Part shown: piece after piece, positions 11,401-21,809 of the stretch
How the letters are laid out: the number at the start of each line of letters is the position of its first letter
How positions within the stretch are numbered: position 1 is the stretch's first letter
Source: Eurosta solidaginis
Lineage: Eukaryota > Arthropoda > Insecta > Diptera > Tephritidae
Reading direction: 5' to 3'
DNA length: 64,000 bases
NCBI RefSeq assembly: GCF_040869045.1
Contig: NC_090323.1
Coordinates: forward strand, 156,198,426 to 156,262,425
Position numbers and translations under genes: made by a program
Notes under the pieces: generated by a model
What the model saw: only the letters and a program-made list of their open reading frames with translations
Told to the model about the DNA's origin: nothing
The model's database searches: none

Positions 11401-12604
11401 TATAACCGCGTTAGCGTTCGTTGTATCACAGAATTTTTACACTTTGCAAAAGACGGCTGTTGTTTGCAAGGTTGCATTCCTTTGAGTGTTCGTTTTCACC
11501 ATCTGGATTAACAAAGTCATGAGCCTGGGCATTCGCGCAATTTTAGTGATGTAAATTGCATGGCGCCAGCGCCAATGCGGTGCCAGCTCAATGGTAGCTC
11601 ATTGACGAAATGACTCCAAGCGAATTTTTGACGCTACTTAGTAGTGAGTGCGTAGTACATTTTACTTGCGCTATTGAGTGAAATGACTTTTGTGTGTCAG
11701 GCACGAGTTTGGTGTTATTGGCGCTACTGGCAATGATGACACTGAGCTGTTGGCGGTAGCGCTGGTAGTTCAGATTTTGAATCAGAGAAATAATTGATGA
11801 CCCGTGTAAATTATTATGGCTTTGGCCGTGTAAATTATTATGGTGTATTTGTATATTTTAGATTTAATGCACAATTAATATGTGTCTGTTTGAGCGGCCA
11901 AATAATAACAGTAGTATTGCTAAAGTGCTGCTTAGTTGATGGAATGTCGCTAATTTCCTAGCGATGATCAGCAGATTGTCAATATTTCGTTCAACGGACG
12001 CGCGAAATTGCCACATCTGCTCAAATTTTCCAAGATTTTCCATTCTTTATTTAACTTAAGCTGTTATGCAAATATTTTTCAGCCAGCTTTTTTAAAATAG
12101 GTAATTTTTCCAAAAGCAAAATAAATTACAGAAAAGATTACAGAGTTAAACAGCCTTAAAAATTCAGCTATGTTGGTTATACACAGAAATAAAACAGAGG
12201 GTTGTGTCTCCGCTTTTCGCAAGCGTTGAGACTCACCACGCGTGACGCGCGTGATTCACCACGTCCAAATATCACAATCCACGGATAGGTACCGGCGGGT
12301 TTGTATGGGACTTAGGCCGTTATGCAAAAGTAAATACAAATCTTTACCGATAACTGTGTTATCGATTAATTTATCGAATTCTAACAAAGTAATATTGCAT
12401 TGTCATCGGCAAAATGTGCATGTGCAAAATTTCAGCTCAATCGGACACCGGGAAGTGTATCAAATTTAACTTGCAAAATTCCATTACAGACAACAAAAGT
12501 GAAACTAAATAAAAGCTTATAAAAAAGTGATGAACTCATTTTCGCTTTTTTGCGTAAAGCAATTAATCTATTTTATTTTTCACTTGAACCGCAGGAATTT
12601 GCAC

Positions 12605-12618
12605 CTGGGCCCATAACC
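12605..12618 (-). other. Copia primer-binding site (half-tRNA, initiator Met)
   Basis: The minus-strand sequence GGTTATGGGCCCAG abuts the 5' LTR end. It matches the known copia site, which pairs with the internal part of initiator tRNA-Met (a half-tRNA primer) rather than with a CCA end. This fixes the family and the LTR boundary. Confidence 0.85.
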
Positions 12619-13369
12619 TGTTGGAATTTTCTTTTCTTACTTTTGTATGTCCAAGTGAAAAATCAAGCACAGACAAGATAATGCTTACAAATTATACGTT
12701 TTATTCATTTGCAGTTCAAATTGAGAATCCGAATATTAAGCGGCAATTACCCGCCGACGTGTGCCGTACGTACGGACGTTTGTCGTACGAAACACGTTTG
12801 ACCGAACCGTCAAGCCCGTAGGAATCAATGTGTGCGTCTGTGTACATGTACATAACATATTTGCGTGTGTATTGTTTACAGATAAGCACTGTTGCCATTG
12901 ACCATTTTGCATGCATGCTTATTGAAACATGAACTTTTTCCAATTTAATTTTTGATATTGTAAGAAGGGCGGAATAAATATTAAATAAGTATAAATAGAT
13001 TACATATTTATAATCTGCACTTTTACATAATTATTTCGAATTATTTTCACAATTTTTCAAACTTTAATTAGGTGTTTTCGCATAAGACTGCAAACGGTCA
13101 AAAATTAGCGCACAAAAGTTTACTAGGCAACTCTGTCTAGTGAGAGAGCGATCAGCTGACACGTTCTACGGAAAAAATCAAAAAATCAAAATTGCACGTC
13201 GGTGAGTTTTCGTTTACATTGCATAAAATAGGTCGTGTCAGCTGACACGTTTTTGGTACGTACGTTCGTGAGTAACTGCCGCATTAAAGTGGATACAACG
13301 AGAAAAAAGAACAGACAAAGTTCAGGGTTGCATGAATACATACGTTGTACACAGAATTGTATTTCAACA
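12619..13369 (-). repeat. Copia 5' LTR, interrupted by a 543-bp MITE
   Basis: The LTR segments 12,619-12,739 and 13,283-13,369 together match the 3' LTR at 5,289-5,472. The first segment has an extra 19 bp (GTATGTCCAAGTGAAAAAT) that the other LTR lacks. The right end is followed by the target copy GACAA. Confidence 0.9.
12740..13282. mobile_element. 543-bp MITE in the copia 5' LTR, ATTAA target duplication
   Basis: Begins GCGGCAATTACCC and ends as the complement of GCGGCAGTTACTC. ATTAA is present on both sides (12,735-12,739 and 13,283-13,287). The sister LTR at 5,289-5,472 has a single ATTAA here, a direct empty-site control. The element contains TACGTACG palindromes and two CAGCTGACACGT segments. 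No ORF of note; superfamily not assigned. Confidence 0.82.
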
Positions 13370-13374
13370 GACAA

Positions 13375-14823
13375 TGAGCCAATCATAATATTTCGGGGCC
13401 ATCTACGTATGGAAGTAGTGTAAGGGGTCAGACGACCAAGGGAATAATTATTTGAGTACCCTTGTACCACTCGGTGTGGAAGTGAAGAAGCGAATGGCTT
13501 TCATTTTTGAATGGCCAAATCCGTTTGTTAAGCGCGGTTAAGAAAGAAGGTTAGGTCACGTTAATTTGGAGCTCACTGTCTTAATCATGTGGAAATATCT
13601 CTTTTGTCCAATGGTAATCTCTATTCCTCCCAACTCGCTAGCGCATACATCATCGTGCATCATAGTACCCTACAGGTTAACAATTTTGATGTCGTCAATT
13701 CAGAAATTTGATCAGAAAAACATATCACTTCCGATGCAGCTACCCCTATCGAGGCCAAGAGCCTGTCTTTTGTCTATTGAACACAAGTTCAATATCATTC
13801 GCACCGACGTGAGGACTACAGAGCTGACGCTTACTTATGAACGGTAGCTATGGGATGGATATCATCCTACCAACTTTAACACTTCTCTGAACTCCTTAGC
13901 CGAAGAGGCTTGACGATGGCATGATAGATTCTGAGTGCCGCCTTCCAGATTCGAGACGAGATAGTACCTCTCGTCTTTGAAAAAGATCAGCAGGCTTAGG
14001 CTCATATGCCTCTAGACTTGGCACTGCCCAGACCCCAATTCTATACACTAACATCTATAAAGCATATACCCGACTACTAAGTCCCTCTCTTCCCTGGAAA
14101 GGGAATTATTCTCTCTGCCCCTATCCTTCACCTTCAATGTGTTGTAATTGGGCTTTTCTGAGACTTCGCCAAACATTTTCTGAACAACCTCACCACCCAC
14201 GGAAGAATCGCAAACCACTGGCTTCCAGCACACTACACTCCCTCCCACAATCCGACACAGAGTTGTGAGCAGCGCTGTCTAGAACTATCCTCGCCCAACG
14301 TTTTCTACGCAACCCCAATTTCCAGTGTATTCTTGTTCATTGATGCACTTCCACCAGAGAACTCTACCCCTTGAAAACCAGTCTCCGTCCCTCCAGTCCA
14401 TACGGAGGTGCAATCTGCGCTGCCCAGAACTTTCCTGGCCAACTTTCGCCTAAGGGTGCTTATCTCCGAGTTCTGAGAACGTATAGGATCTAGCAATAAA
14501 GTAAGTAAGTGCATAAGGATTGAGTGATGGACTTTAAATTACTTTAGTTTTATAGGATGTGTATTGCGCTTCAATAACTCTTTACATACCAAAGCGTTCA
14601 GTGAGCTTCAACCACCAGTGCAGAACAGTCGTCAGGAAACAGAAAACCTCAAATGATTCCTCTTGATTCATATAGCCTTATTTCAAATATCTCAATCTGT
14701 GAGTAAAATTATTGCCGCAGCTATACATGTATCACGAGAGCAGCAATTACAGCGATCATTACAACATGAGCATCTTTTAATTTCTATGTGGTAAATTATT
14801 TTATAATTGACCCCCACTAGTCA
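13375..14823. other. Upstream flank of the protease gene; no recognised feature
   Basis: Mixed-composition sequence with open frames under 100 codons on both strands and no domain I recognise. The 13,566-13,847 plus-strand frame and the 14,048-14,514 minus-strand frames look like chance or decayed repeat. No terminal repeats seen. Confidence 0.4.
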
Positions 14824-14860
14824 ATAAATTCGCTCGCGCGACTCAATCAAGCTTTCAGTT
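14824..14860 (+). promoter_or_regulatory. Core promoter: TATA-like box plus TCAGTT initiator
   Basis: ATAAATT at 14,824-14,830 lies about 30 bp upstream of TCAGTT at 14,855-14,860, which matches the insect initiator. Taking the A at 14,857 as +1 gives a 31-base 5' leader before the ATG at 14,888, typical of short-leader digestive protease genes. Confidence 0.6.
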
Positions 14861-14887
14861 TAGCATACGCTGTCTGCCCTCTAAGTG

Positions 14888-17800
14888 ATGGCATCTTCTT
14901 TCTTAGTAATTTTTACATTACTTTCCAGTAGCTGTTACAACTCAGTTGCAGCTTATCAATCGTCATATGAAGTTAATAGAAATTATTTTGGTGACTTCGC
15001 TTACGATTTTTGGTATTGGGATCTAGCATGGTTGGTGTGGGACAAACAATGCTCGAAATACAACATAAACCGTGAAGTGGACGCGCGTATTACAGGTGGT
15101 GATTTGGCAGCACCCAATATGTTTCCCTATCAAGCAGGTTTACTATTGCTACGTGCACCGAAGATCTATCAATGTGGTGGTGTTTTAATATCTGTGAACT
15201 ATGTGCTTACAGCGGCGCATTGTATTTATATGTGAGTAAAGAAGAATTTTTTTCCTTGGAATATAAGTGATAAAAAATTACGATTTCGGATTTGGTTTCT
15301 GTTATGTTAAGTGTTTCAGTTTTCGTATCGAGTTTCTTAATCAAAAAAGTTGAGCTAGTTCTGTTATACCTTAATAAGACTTCAAATAAATTTTTGTTGA
15401 TAATACTTGGGGTTTATAATCATATAATCGGCGGCCACCGTGGTGTGATGGTAGCGTGCTCCGCCTATCACGCCGTACGCCCTGGGTTCAACTCCCGGGC
15501 AAAGCAACATCAAAATTTTAGAAATAAGATTTTTCAATTAGAAGAAAATTTTTCTAAGCGGGGTCGCCCCTCGGCAGTGTCTGGCAAGCGCTCCGATTGT
15601 ATTTCTGCCATGAAAAGCTCTCAGTGAAAACTCATCTGCCTTGCAGATGCCGTTCGGAGTCGGCATAAAACATGTAGGTCCCGTCCGGCCAATTTGTAGG
15701 GAAAAATCAAGAGGAGCACGACGCAAATTGGAAGAGAAGCTCGGCCTTAGATCTCTTCGGAGGTTATCGCGCCTTACATTTTTTTTTTTTTTTTTTTTTA
15801 AATAGTATCGGCCCAGAGCTTACTACGGTACTTGACGTTCAGCAGCATTATAAGTGTCCTGTGAAATCCAGAAGTCTTCTTGGTTCATGACCGGATAGCA
15901 TAGACTTCATTCAGAACACACATTTTTAGCCGACTTCGAGGCCCTTCTTTTCGGTCAAACTAGACTGGTAAATTTTCGCTTGGATCCATGTTATACCATC
16001 GCCGTCGCACTGAAAATATATCCTAACCACCTCAGCAGGGCATTAGTCTAAAGAGTACCCTATTGTTCGAGAGAGTACCCCATCCCAGCGGCTTTGAGCG
16101 GAGAGCAAGGGAAGGAGTGTTGGCTGATTTTATACATTTGAATAATTTTATTGTTTATCTCATTTTACGGAAATCAGAAGTCTCCCAATAAACTGTCTTT
16201 AAGGGGAAAAGTCGAGCTAGTGAGCAGGGTGAAAATGGTGAGCATTTGATGTCAAAAGGGAACAACTTGTTAACTGCATCAAATGCAAAAATCGGTGTTG
16301 TATGAAGAGCTGTGCTATATAAAAAGTGGCCCGTTCGCGGCATGCCTTCACTGTCATGTCATATAGCTTCGTAGAGATCTTACAGCTCGTTTTAGTATCG
16401 GCAACCAAAAAGGAATCTAATCCTCATGTCGTAGCAGTCATACTACAAATTCGTGAGTAGTTTAATTTCAGGGAAGTGATAGTTCAGTTCATTTACCTTG
16501 ACAGCCAATTCGAAGTATTCGAATCCATGCAACATATCGCATAGAATCCCATAGGTCTTTCCTCCGCCAATTATTAAATTATCAGCATCCCAATGAATTT
16601 AGGAGGTATTTCAACTCAAAGGCTTGTCTTGAAAAATAAAATGGTTGTAAATGATTAAATTATTGGTTTCGGTTTTTGGTTGCGAAACTGTTTCGTATTC
16701 CAAAAGCGGAAATTAAACTGAAACCTTTTGCAACCGTTTCGATTTTCAAAAGCAAAACCATAGCACATGAGGGTTTTTTGAATATTTAAGGTTTTGGTTT
16801 TCGAAATTTAAATAGTTTCAAACGATTTAGTACGGATTAGGTTTAATTTCTGGTTTTAAAAACACAGCGTAGCCTAACCTAAATAGTTTCCTGTTCGTAA
16901 CGGCAATGGTAACAGTTACGGACATGTTACGATTATGTTGAAACTTACGGTTACGGATATGGTTATGGTTATGGTAACAGTTACGGATATGGTAACGACT
17001 GTGTTGAAACTTACGGTTACGGACATTGTTATAGTTATGGTAACAGTTACAGTTACGTATTTGGTAACGCTTACGGTACGGCTACAATTACGATTGCGAA
17101 TAAAGTTAAGATTATGTTGAAACTTACGGTTAGGGATATTGTTATGTTTACGGTAACGGTTACGTTACGTTTTTTGTAACGGTTACGTTGCGGTTGCAAT
17201 TACGATTAAAGATGTGGTTAGGGTTACTTTAGTGGAAAAAATCAGTCACGAAGAAAGTTCTGATTAGGGTAACAAATATGGTTGTGGTTTAGTTAAGGGT
17301 TACAATTATGGTAACGAAGACGGTTCCGACTACAGTAACGCGGATAATAACATTTACGGCTATAATTACTGTTACCGCAAAGACTACGGTTGCAATAATG
17401 ATTACGTTTGCGGTTACTGTTACGGTTATCACTTTTGTTCCTTGTTTTCTGTTTTGTAAAATTAATTAGTTACGGCTGCGTATTTGGGAACGGTTTTGCT
17501 ACGGTTACAATTACGGTAACGGATATGGTTACGATGATGTTGAAATTCATGCTTACGCATATGGGTGTGGTTACGGTACCTGTTACTGTTACTTGTTTGC
17601 GTTACGGTTGCGTTTACGGTAACAATACGGTTGCGAAGAAATCTCCGATTAGGGCTACAGCTATGCTTGTGGTTTCATTAGCGGTTACAAGTATGGTTAC
17701 GAAGACAGCTCCGATTACGGTCATATTTATAGTAACGGTTACGGTTACAATTAAGATTACCGTAAAGACTACGGTTACGATAAATATTGCGTTTGCGGTT

Positions 17801-18467
17801 ACTACTTTCGTTCCTTGCTCTTCTGTTTATAAAATTAATAACTAATTTCTATTATTCTCTTGTCCACAGGTCTACACGCGGCAAGGTTTTCCTTGGTTCC
17901 ACAGATTTTGCAAATCCAGTCACCTCTGCTGCTGTATTCAATGTGAGCGCAAGTGATTTTTATGTATATGAAAAGTATACTCTCAGCGGTGGTCGCGATG
18001 ATATCGGACTCATACGTCTACCGACGCCAGCCACACTGTCTGCTGCTGTACAAACAATTCCGCTTGCTCGTCGTTTTATGACCCAATCATTTCTAGAGGG
18101 TAAAACGGTTACGACATCTGGTTGGGGCCTAACAAGTGATGGTAGTAGTGAAAAAATGCAATTCAATTTGTTGTTGTATTATGTAGATGGACCCGTAATA
18201 GGAATGAGAGAATGTGCATGCTATTATTTGCCTGGTTTGGTGCGCAGCCTTAACCACATTTGTGTTAGTGGTGAGGGAGGACGTGGAAGCTGTGATGGTG
18301 ATTCTGGTGGTCCACTAACCTACTACTATAACAACAAAAACTATTTAATTGGGTTGACTGCCTTCGGCAGTGCTGGTGGTTGTGAAATTGGGTTTCCATC
18401 GGTATATACGCGTATAACATCATATTTGGATTGGATTGCTGAGCGAACGGGAATAAAAGTTGATTAA
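14888..18467 (+). CDS. Secreted S1-family (chymotrypsin-fold) serine protease, two exons
   Basis: Exon 1 is 14,888-15,231 (donor GTGAGT at 15,232) and exon 2 is 17,870-18,467 (acceptor TCCACAG). Splicing inside an ATG codon keeps frame and gives 313 residues. A signal peptide spans about 1-22. An aromatic-rich propeptide follows, with activation at Arg67-Ile68 (DARITGGDLAAP). The triad is His111 (LTAAHC), Asp159 (RDDIGLIRL) and Ser260 (CDGDSGGPL). Six cysteines fit the three usual S1 disulfides. The residue at chymotrypsin position 189 is Gly and 226 is Ser, so trypsin-like Lys/Arg cleavage is unlikely; an elastase- or chymotrypsin-like pocket fits better. The body resembles fly gut proteases with ITGG starts. 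The propeptide, about 45 residues, is longer than in most gut proteases. The gene looks intact, and secretion to the gut lumen is the likely role. Confidence 0.93.
15431..15799 (+). mobile_element. tRNA-derived SINE in the protease intron
   Basis: Begins GCGGCCACCGTGGTGTGATG. A pol III A box (GTGGTGTGATGGTAGCGTG) is followed by a B box (GGGTTCAACTCCCGGG) about 40 bp on. A conserved body follows (TCCGATTGTATTTCTGCC, CTTGCAGATGCCGTTCGGAG, GTAGGTCCCGTCCGGCC), then a T-rich tail. This layout is a full-length insect tRNA-SINE, inserted in the sense direction of the gene. No clear target duplication is visible. A fragment of its 5' end seems to occur reversed at 35,144-35,168. Confidence 0.88.
15800..16889 (+). 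other. Intron sequence of the protease gene, no further feature
   Basis: Intronic sequence between the SINE and the minisatellite. Short open frames only. Around 16,650-16,860 there is a soft repeat of GGTTTTGGTTTTCGAAA-like text (alternating Gs and Ts) that may be decayed minisatellite. Confidence 0.5.
16890..17800 (+). repeat. Degenerate GGTTACG minisatellite in the protease intron
   Basis: About 900 bp of imperfect units built on GGTTACGG/GGTAACGG, with frequent GGATATGGTTATGG variants. Longer blocks recur, for instance GTTGAAACTTACGGTTACGG near 16,938 and 16,999. Its frames read as Val/Thr-rich repeats on one strand and are not proteins. It ends within about 70 bp of the exon 2 acceptor. 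Confidence 0.85.
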
Positions 18468-19009
18468 ATATATTGCAGTTAATTGTAGTCAGCTATATTT
18501 TGGATTCATTTATTTCATTTTTATCGGTATAAAAAGATTGCTGGACATATACTAGCTATTAAGTTGGAGCTTATATTGAAAATATTGTGTTGTTAATTAT
18601 TTCTCACAAATAGATGTCAAAACACACAAACAATTTAATTTCTTTATTTATTTTTTCTGCGTATTATTTGTATGTATACATGTTCTTAGCAGCGATGCTG
18701 CCCATCAAATTTCTGTAATGGTCACCAAAAATGATACCCAAACAATTAACGCCTAATTGAAAGCCATTAATTATGGAATGCTGTGTTGTATGTGTGTGCA
18801 GGGAAAGTGAAAGCAAATAAAATGGCGTATAGAAAATAACAAAGATATTTACGGTAGTAGCTTGGCAAATATATACTCGTCTACTTTTGTTAGCAGCACC
18901 CCAGTGAATTCAGTGATTTGCCTAAGTGGAGATATTTTTGAGGAAACCAATTGAGCAAATGGGCACTCACATCCTCATTAATAAATACTTGCAAAGTTTT
19001 TTAGTCTTA
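18468..19009 (+). other. 3' flank of the protease gene
   Basis: AT-rich sequence after the TAA. The first clear AATAAA is at about 18,814, so the mRNA may have a 3' UTR near 350 bases unless a variant signal nearer the stop is used. No other feature seen. Confidence 0.45.
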
Positions 19010-21137
19010 TACTTTTTATACTCAGTTGAGCAGAGCTCACAGAGTATATTAAGTTTGATTGGATAACGGTTGGTTGTATAGGTATAAAGGAATCGAGATA
19101 GATATAGACTTCCATATATCAAAATCATCAGGATCGAAAAAAAATTTGATTGAGCCATGTCCGTCCGTCCGTCCGTTAAGGTATCTTGGTGAAATTTGGT
19201 ATGTAGGTTGCTGAGCACTCATCTCAGATCGCTATTTAAAATGAACGATATCGGACTATAACCACGCCCACTTTTTCGATATCGAAAATTTCGAAAAACC
19301 GAAAATGTGCAATAATTCATTACCAAAGACAGATAAAGCGATGAAATTTGGTAGGTGAGTTGAACTTATGACGCAGAATAGAAAATTAGTAAAATTTTGG
19401 ACAATGGGCGTGGCACCGCCCACTTTTAAAAGAAGGTAATTTAAAACTTTTGCAAGCTGTAATTTAGCAGTCGTTGAAGATATCATGATGAAATTTGGCA
19501 GGAACGTTAGTCCTATTACTATATGTACGCTTAATAAAAATTAGCAAAATCGGAGAAGGACCACGCCCACTTTTAAAAAAAATATAAGTAAATTATGTCA
19601 ACACTCAACTCCAGTAATGATATGGTGCAACAAAATACAAAAATAAAAGAAAATTTCAAAATGGGCGTGCCTCCGCCCTTTTTCATTTAATTTGTCTAGG
19701 ATACTTTTAATGCCATAAGTAGAACAAAAATTTACCAATCCTTTTGAAATTTGGTATGGGCATAGATTTTATGACGTTAACTGTTTTCTGTGAAAATGGG
19801 CGAAATCGGTTGAAGCCACGCCCAGTTTTTATACACAGTCGTCCGTCTGTCCTTCCGCATGGCCGTTAACACGATAACTAGAGCAAAAATCGACATATCT
19901 TTACTGAACTTAGTTCACGTACTTATCTGAACGCACTTTATCTAGGTGTAAAAAATGAACGAAATCCGACTATGACCACGCCCACTTTTTCGATATCGAA
20001 AATTACGAAAAATGAAAAAAATGCCATAATTCTATACCAAATACGAAAAAAGGGATGAAACATGGTAATTGGATTGGCTTATTGACGCGAAATATAACTC
20101 TAGAAAAAACTTTGTAAAATGGTTGTGACACCTACCATATTAAGTAGAAGAAAATGAAAAAGTTCTGCAGGGCGAAATAAAAAACCCTTGAAATCTTGGC
20201 AGGTATTACGTATATAAATAAATTAGCGGTATCCAACAGATGATGTTCTGGGTCACCCTGGTCCACATTTTGGTGGATATCTGGAAAACGCCTTCACATA
20301 TACAACTACCACCACTCCCTTTTAAAACTCTCATTAATACCTTTAATTTGATACCAATATCGTACAAACACATTCTAGAGTCACCTCTGGCCCACCTTTA
20401 TGGCGATATCTCGAAAAGGCGTCCACCTATAGAACTAAGCCCCACGCCCTTTTAAAATACTCATTAACACTTTTCATTTGATACCCATATCGTACAAATA
20501 TATTCTAGAGTCACCCCTGGTCCACCTTTATGGCGATACCTCGAAAAGGCGTCCACCTATAGAACTAAGGCCCACTCCTTTTAAAATACTCATTAACACC
20601 TTTCGTTTGATACCCATATTGTACAAACGTATTCTAGAGTCACCCCTGGTCCACCTTTATGGCGATATCTCGAAAAGGCGACCACCTATACAACTACCAC
20701 CACTCCATTTTAAAACCCTCATTAATACCTTTAATTTGATACCCATATCATACAAACACATTCTAGAGTCACCCCTAGTCCACCTTTATGGCGATATTTC
20801 TAAACGGCGTCCATCTATAGAACTAAGTATTACTCCCTTTTAAAATACTCATTAACACCTTTCATTTGATACCCATATCGTACAAACAAATTCTAGAGTC
20901 AACCCTGATCCACCTTTATGGCCATATCCCTAAATGGCGTCCACCTATAGAACTATGGCCCACTCCCTCATAAAAACTCTTTAATGCCTTTCATTTGATA
21001 CACATGTCATACAAACACATTCCAGGATTACCCTAGGTTAATTTTCCTACATGGTGATTTTCCCTTATGTTGTCACCATAGCTCTCAACTGAGTATGTAA
21101 TGTTCGGTTACACCCGAACTTAACCTTCCTTACTTGT
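19010..21137 (+). mobile_element. CACGCCC-family dispersed repeat, long form with 129-bp array
   Basis: Begins TTTTTATACTCAGTTGAGCAGAG-like and ends with TCTCAACTGAGTATGTAATG, then the conserved GGTTACACCCGAACTTAACC tail. The end motifs are inverted relative to each other. The left part carries boxes CCACGCCC or GGGCGTGG near 19,262, 19,406, 19,561, 19,663, 19,816 and 19,976. The right part is a 129-bp tandem array. There is no ORF with a recognised domain. The same layout, reversed, is at 40,469-42,560 and 62,921-64,000. Confidence 0.75.
20250..21060 (+). repeat. 129-bp tandem array (about 6 units) inside the CACGCCC repeat
   Basis: The GGCGATATC landmark recurs at about 20,402, 20,532, 20,661, 20,790 and 20,920, a period of 129-130 bp. 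Units include CATTTGATACCCATATCGTA, TTCTAGAGTCACCCCTGG and CACCTATAGAACTAAG. Open frames through it are repeats, not genes. Confidence 0.9.
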
Positions 21138-21800
21138 TGTTGTTTACCGTCGTTGGTACTACTCGTCAGTGGGTTTTTTGCTACAGGGCGTATGAGCAAC
21201 GAAAGTGTGCAATAAGTGTTAAACCATAGATATTGGGTAAATTTCAAAGTATAAGTATCTGGCATATAGCTAGCAAACCCGATACCCCAATCACTAATGT
21301 GAATATAGAGGTGTTCCGCCAGACGGTTATTAACGAAATGATAATAGTAACCCTTAAGAAATATTACAACCTGCCTGGTAACGAGTCGAACCAATCATAC
21401 ACGAAGGCAAATAGTTGGTCATGCATCAACTCCAATGCCTCCAGATTAGAATTTAGGTGCGCTAAATCTGCACCATAAACGATAGCTCAAACTGAGTTTA
21501 TGACCGCCGAATTTGCCTGCTTGATATAGAGTAAAGTTATTTCTAGAGTGATATTCGAGAGCCTGTAGCCCATAGTCGACCAAATTGTAAGCCTAAAAGC
21601 AGCTTGTGACAGAGCGAAAAGGAGTTCCTTGTATGCACATAGATCTAAGTTTAAATCTTTTTTAAAATATATAAGGCTTTGCCAAATGCCCTTGGGCAAC
21701 GCCTCCACCTCGGTAAGGATTGCGGAGACATCTCTGATCCATTCGGAACTAAACGTGACTTCAGCCGAAGCGACCTCCTATTATGCAAATATTTCAACAT
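21138..21800. other. No recognised feature
   Basis: Mixed sequence between the CACGCCC repeat and a LINE remnant. Frames of 73-109 codons exist on both strands (for example 21,487-21,708 minus), but I recognise no domain. Part may belong to the 3' UTR of the LINE to its right. Confidence 0.4.
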
Positions 21801-21809
21801 AGGTTAGCT

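Larger units (their letters stand above)
9434..12530. mobile_element. 3.1-kb non-coding insertion in copia gag, itself carrying nested elements
   Basis: A copia leader runs from primer site to gag in a few dozen bases here: the primer site is at 12,605-12,618 and an ATG with four plausible codons at 12,539. The gag body resumes at 9,433. The intervening 3.1 kb is therefore foreign. Its ends are similar in inverted orientation: ACTTTTTTAAAAATAAGC near 9,446 and, on the other strand, ACTTTTTTATAAGCTTTTAT near 12,530. No transposase-like ORF is visible. It contains a hairpin at 9,640-9,816, a 615-bp foldback at 10,786-11,400, and two direct copies of an AACAGAGGGT(C/T)GTGTCTCCG segment near 10,522 and 12,193. 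The superfamily is unknown. Confidence 0.6.
5289..13369 (-). mobile_element. Ty1/copia LTR retrotransposon, complete in structure but coding-dead, with nested insertions
   Basis: The element reads right to left. Its 5' LTR is at 13,369-12,619 and its 3' LTR at 5,472-5,289; both start TGTTG and end CAACA on the element strand. The flanks carry the same 5 bp, GACAA (5,284-5,288 and 13,370-13,374), the size expected for copia integration. A copia-type primer site follows the 5' LTR and a polypurine tract precedes the 3' LTR. The gag-protease-integrase-RT-RNase H order is that of Ty1/copia. Pol carries in-frame stops and frameshifts. A 3.1-kb insertion splits gag near its start, and a 543-bp MITE sits in the 5' LTR. 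The LTRs differ at roughly nine sites plus a 19-bp indel, so the insertion is not recent. Confidence 0.93.

Noticed and set aside
15440..15500. Possible tRNA gene (A and B box present)
   Set aside because: The anticodon and acceptor stems do not form a proper tRNA, and the boxes continue into a conserved SINE body with tail.
17408..17845. 145-codon ORF in the protease intron
   Set aside because: It is Val/Thr-rich translation of the GGTTACG minisatellite and runs through the intron acceptor.
20240..20843. ORFs of 71 and 121 codons with repeated LIPISYKHILESPL-like blocks
   Set aside because: These are translations of the 129-bp tandem array, repeated because the period is a multiple of three.
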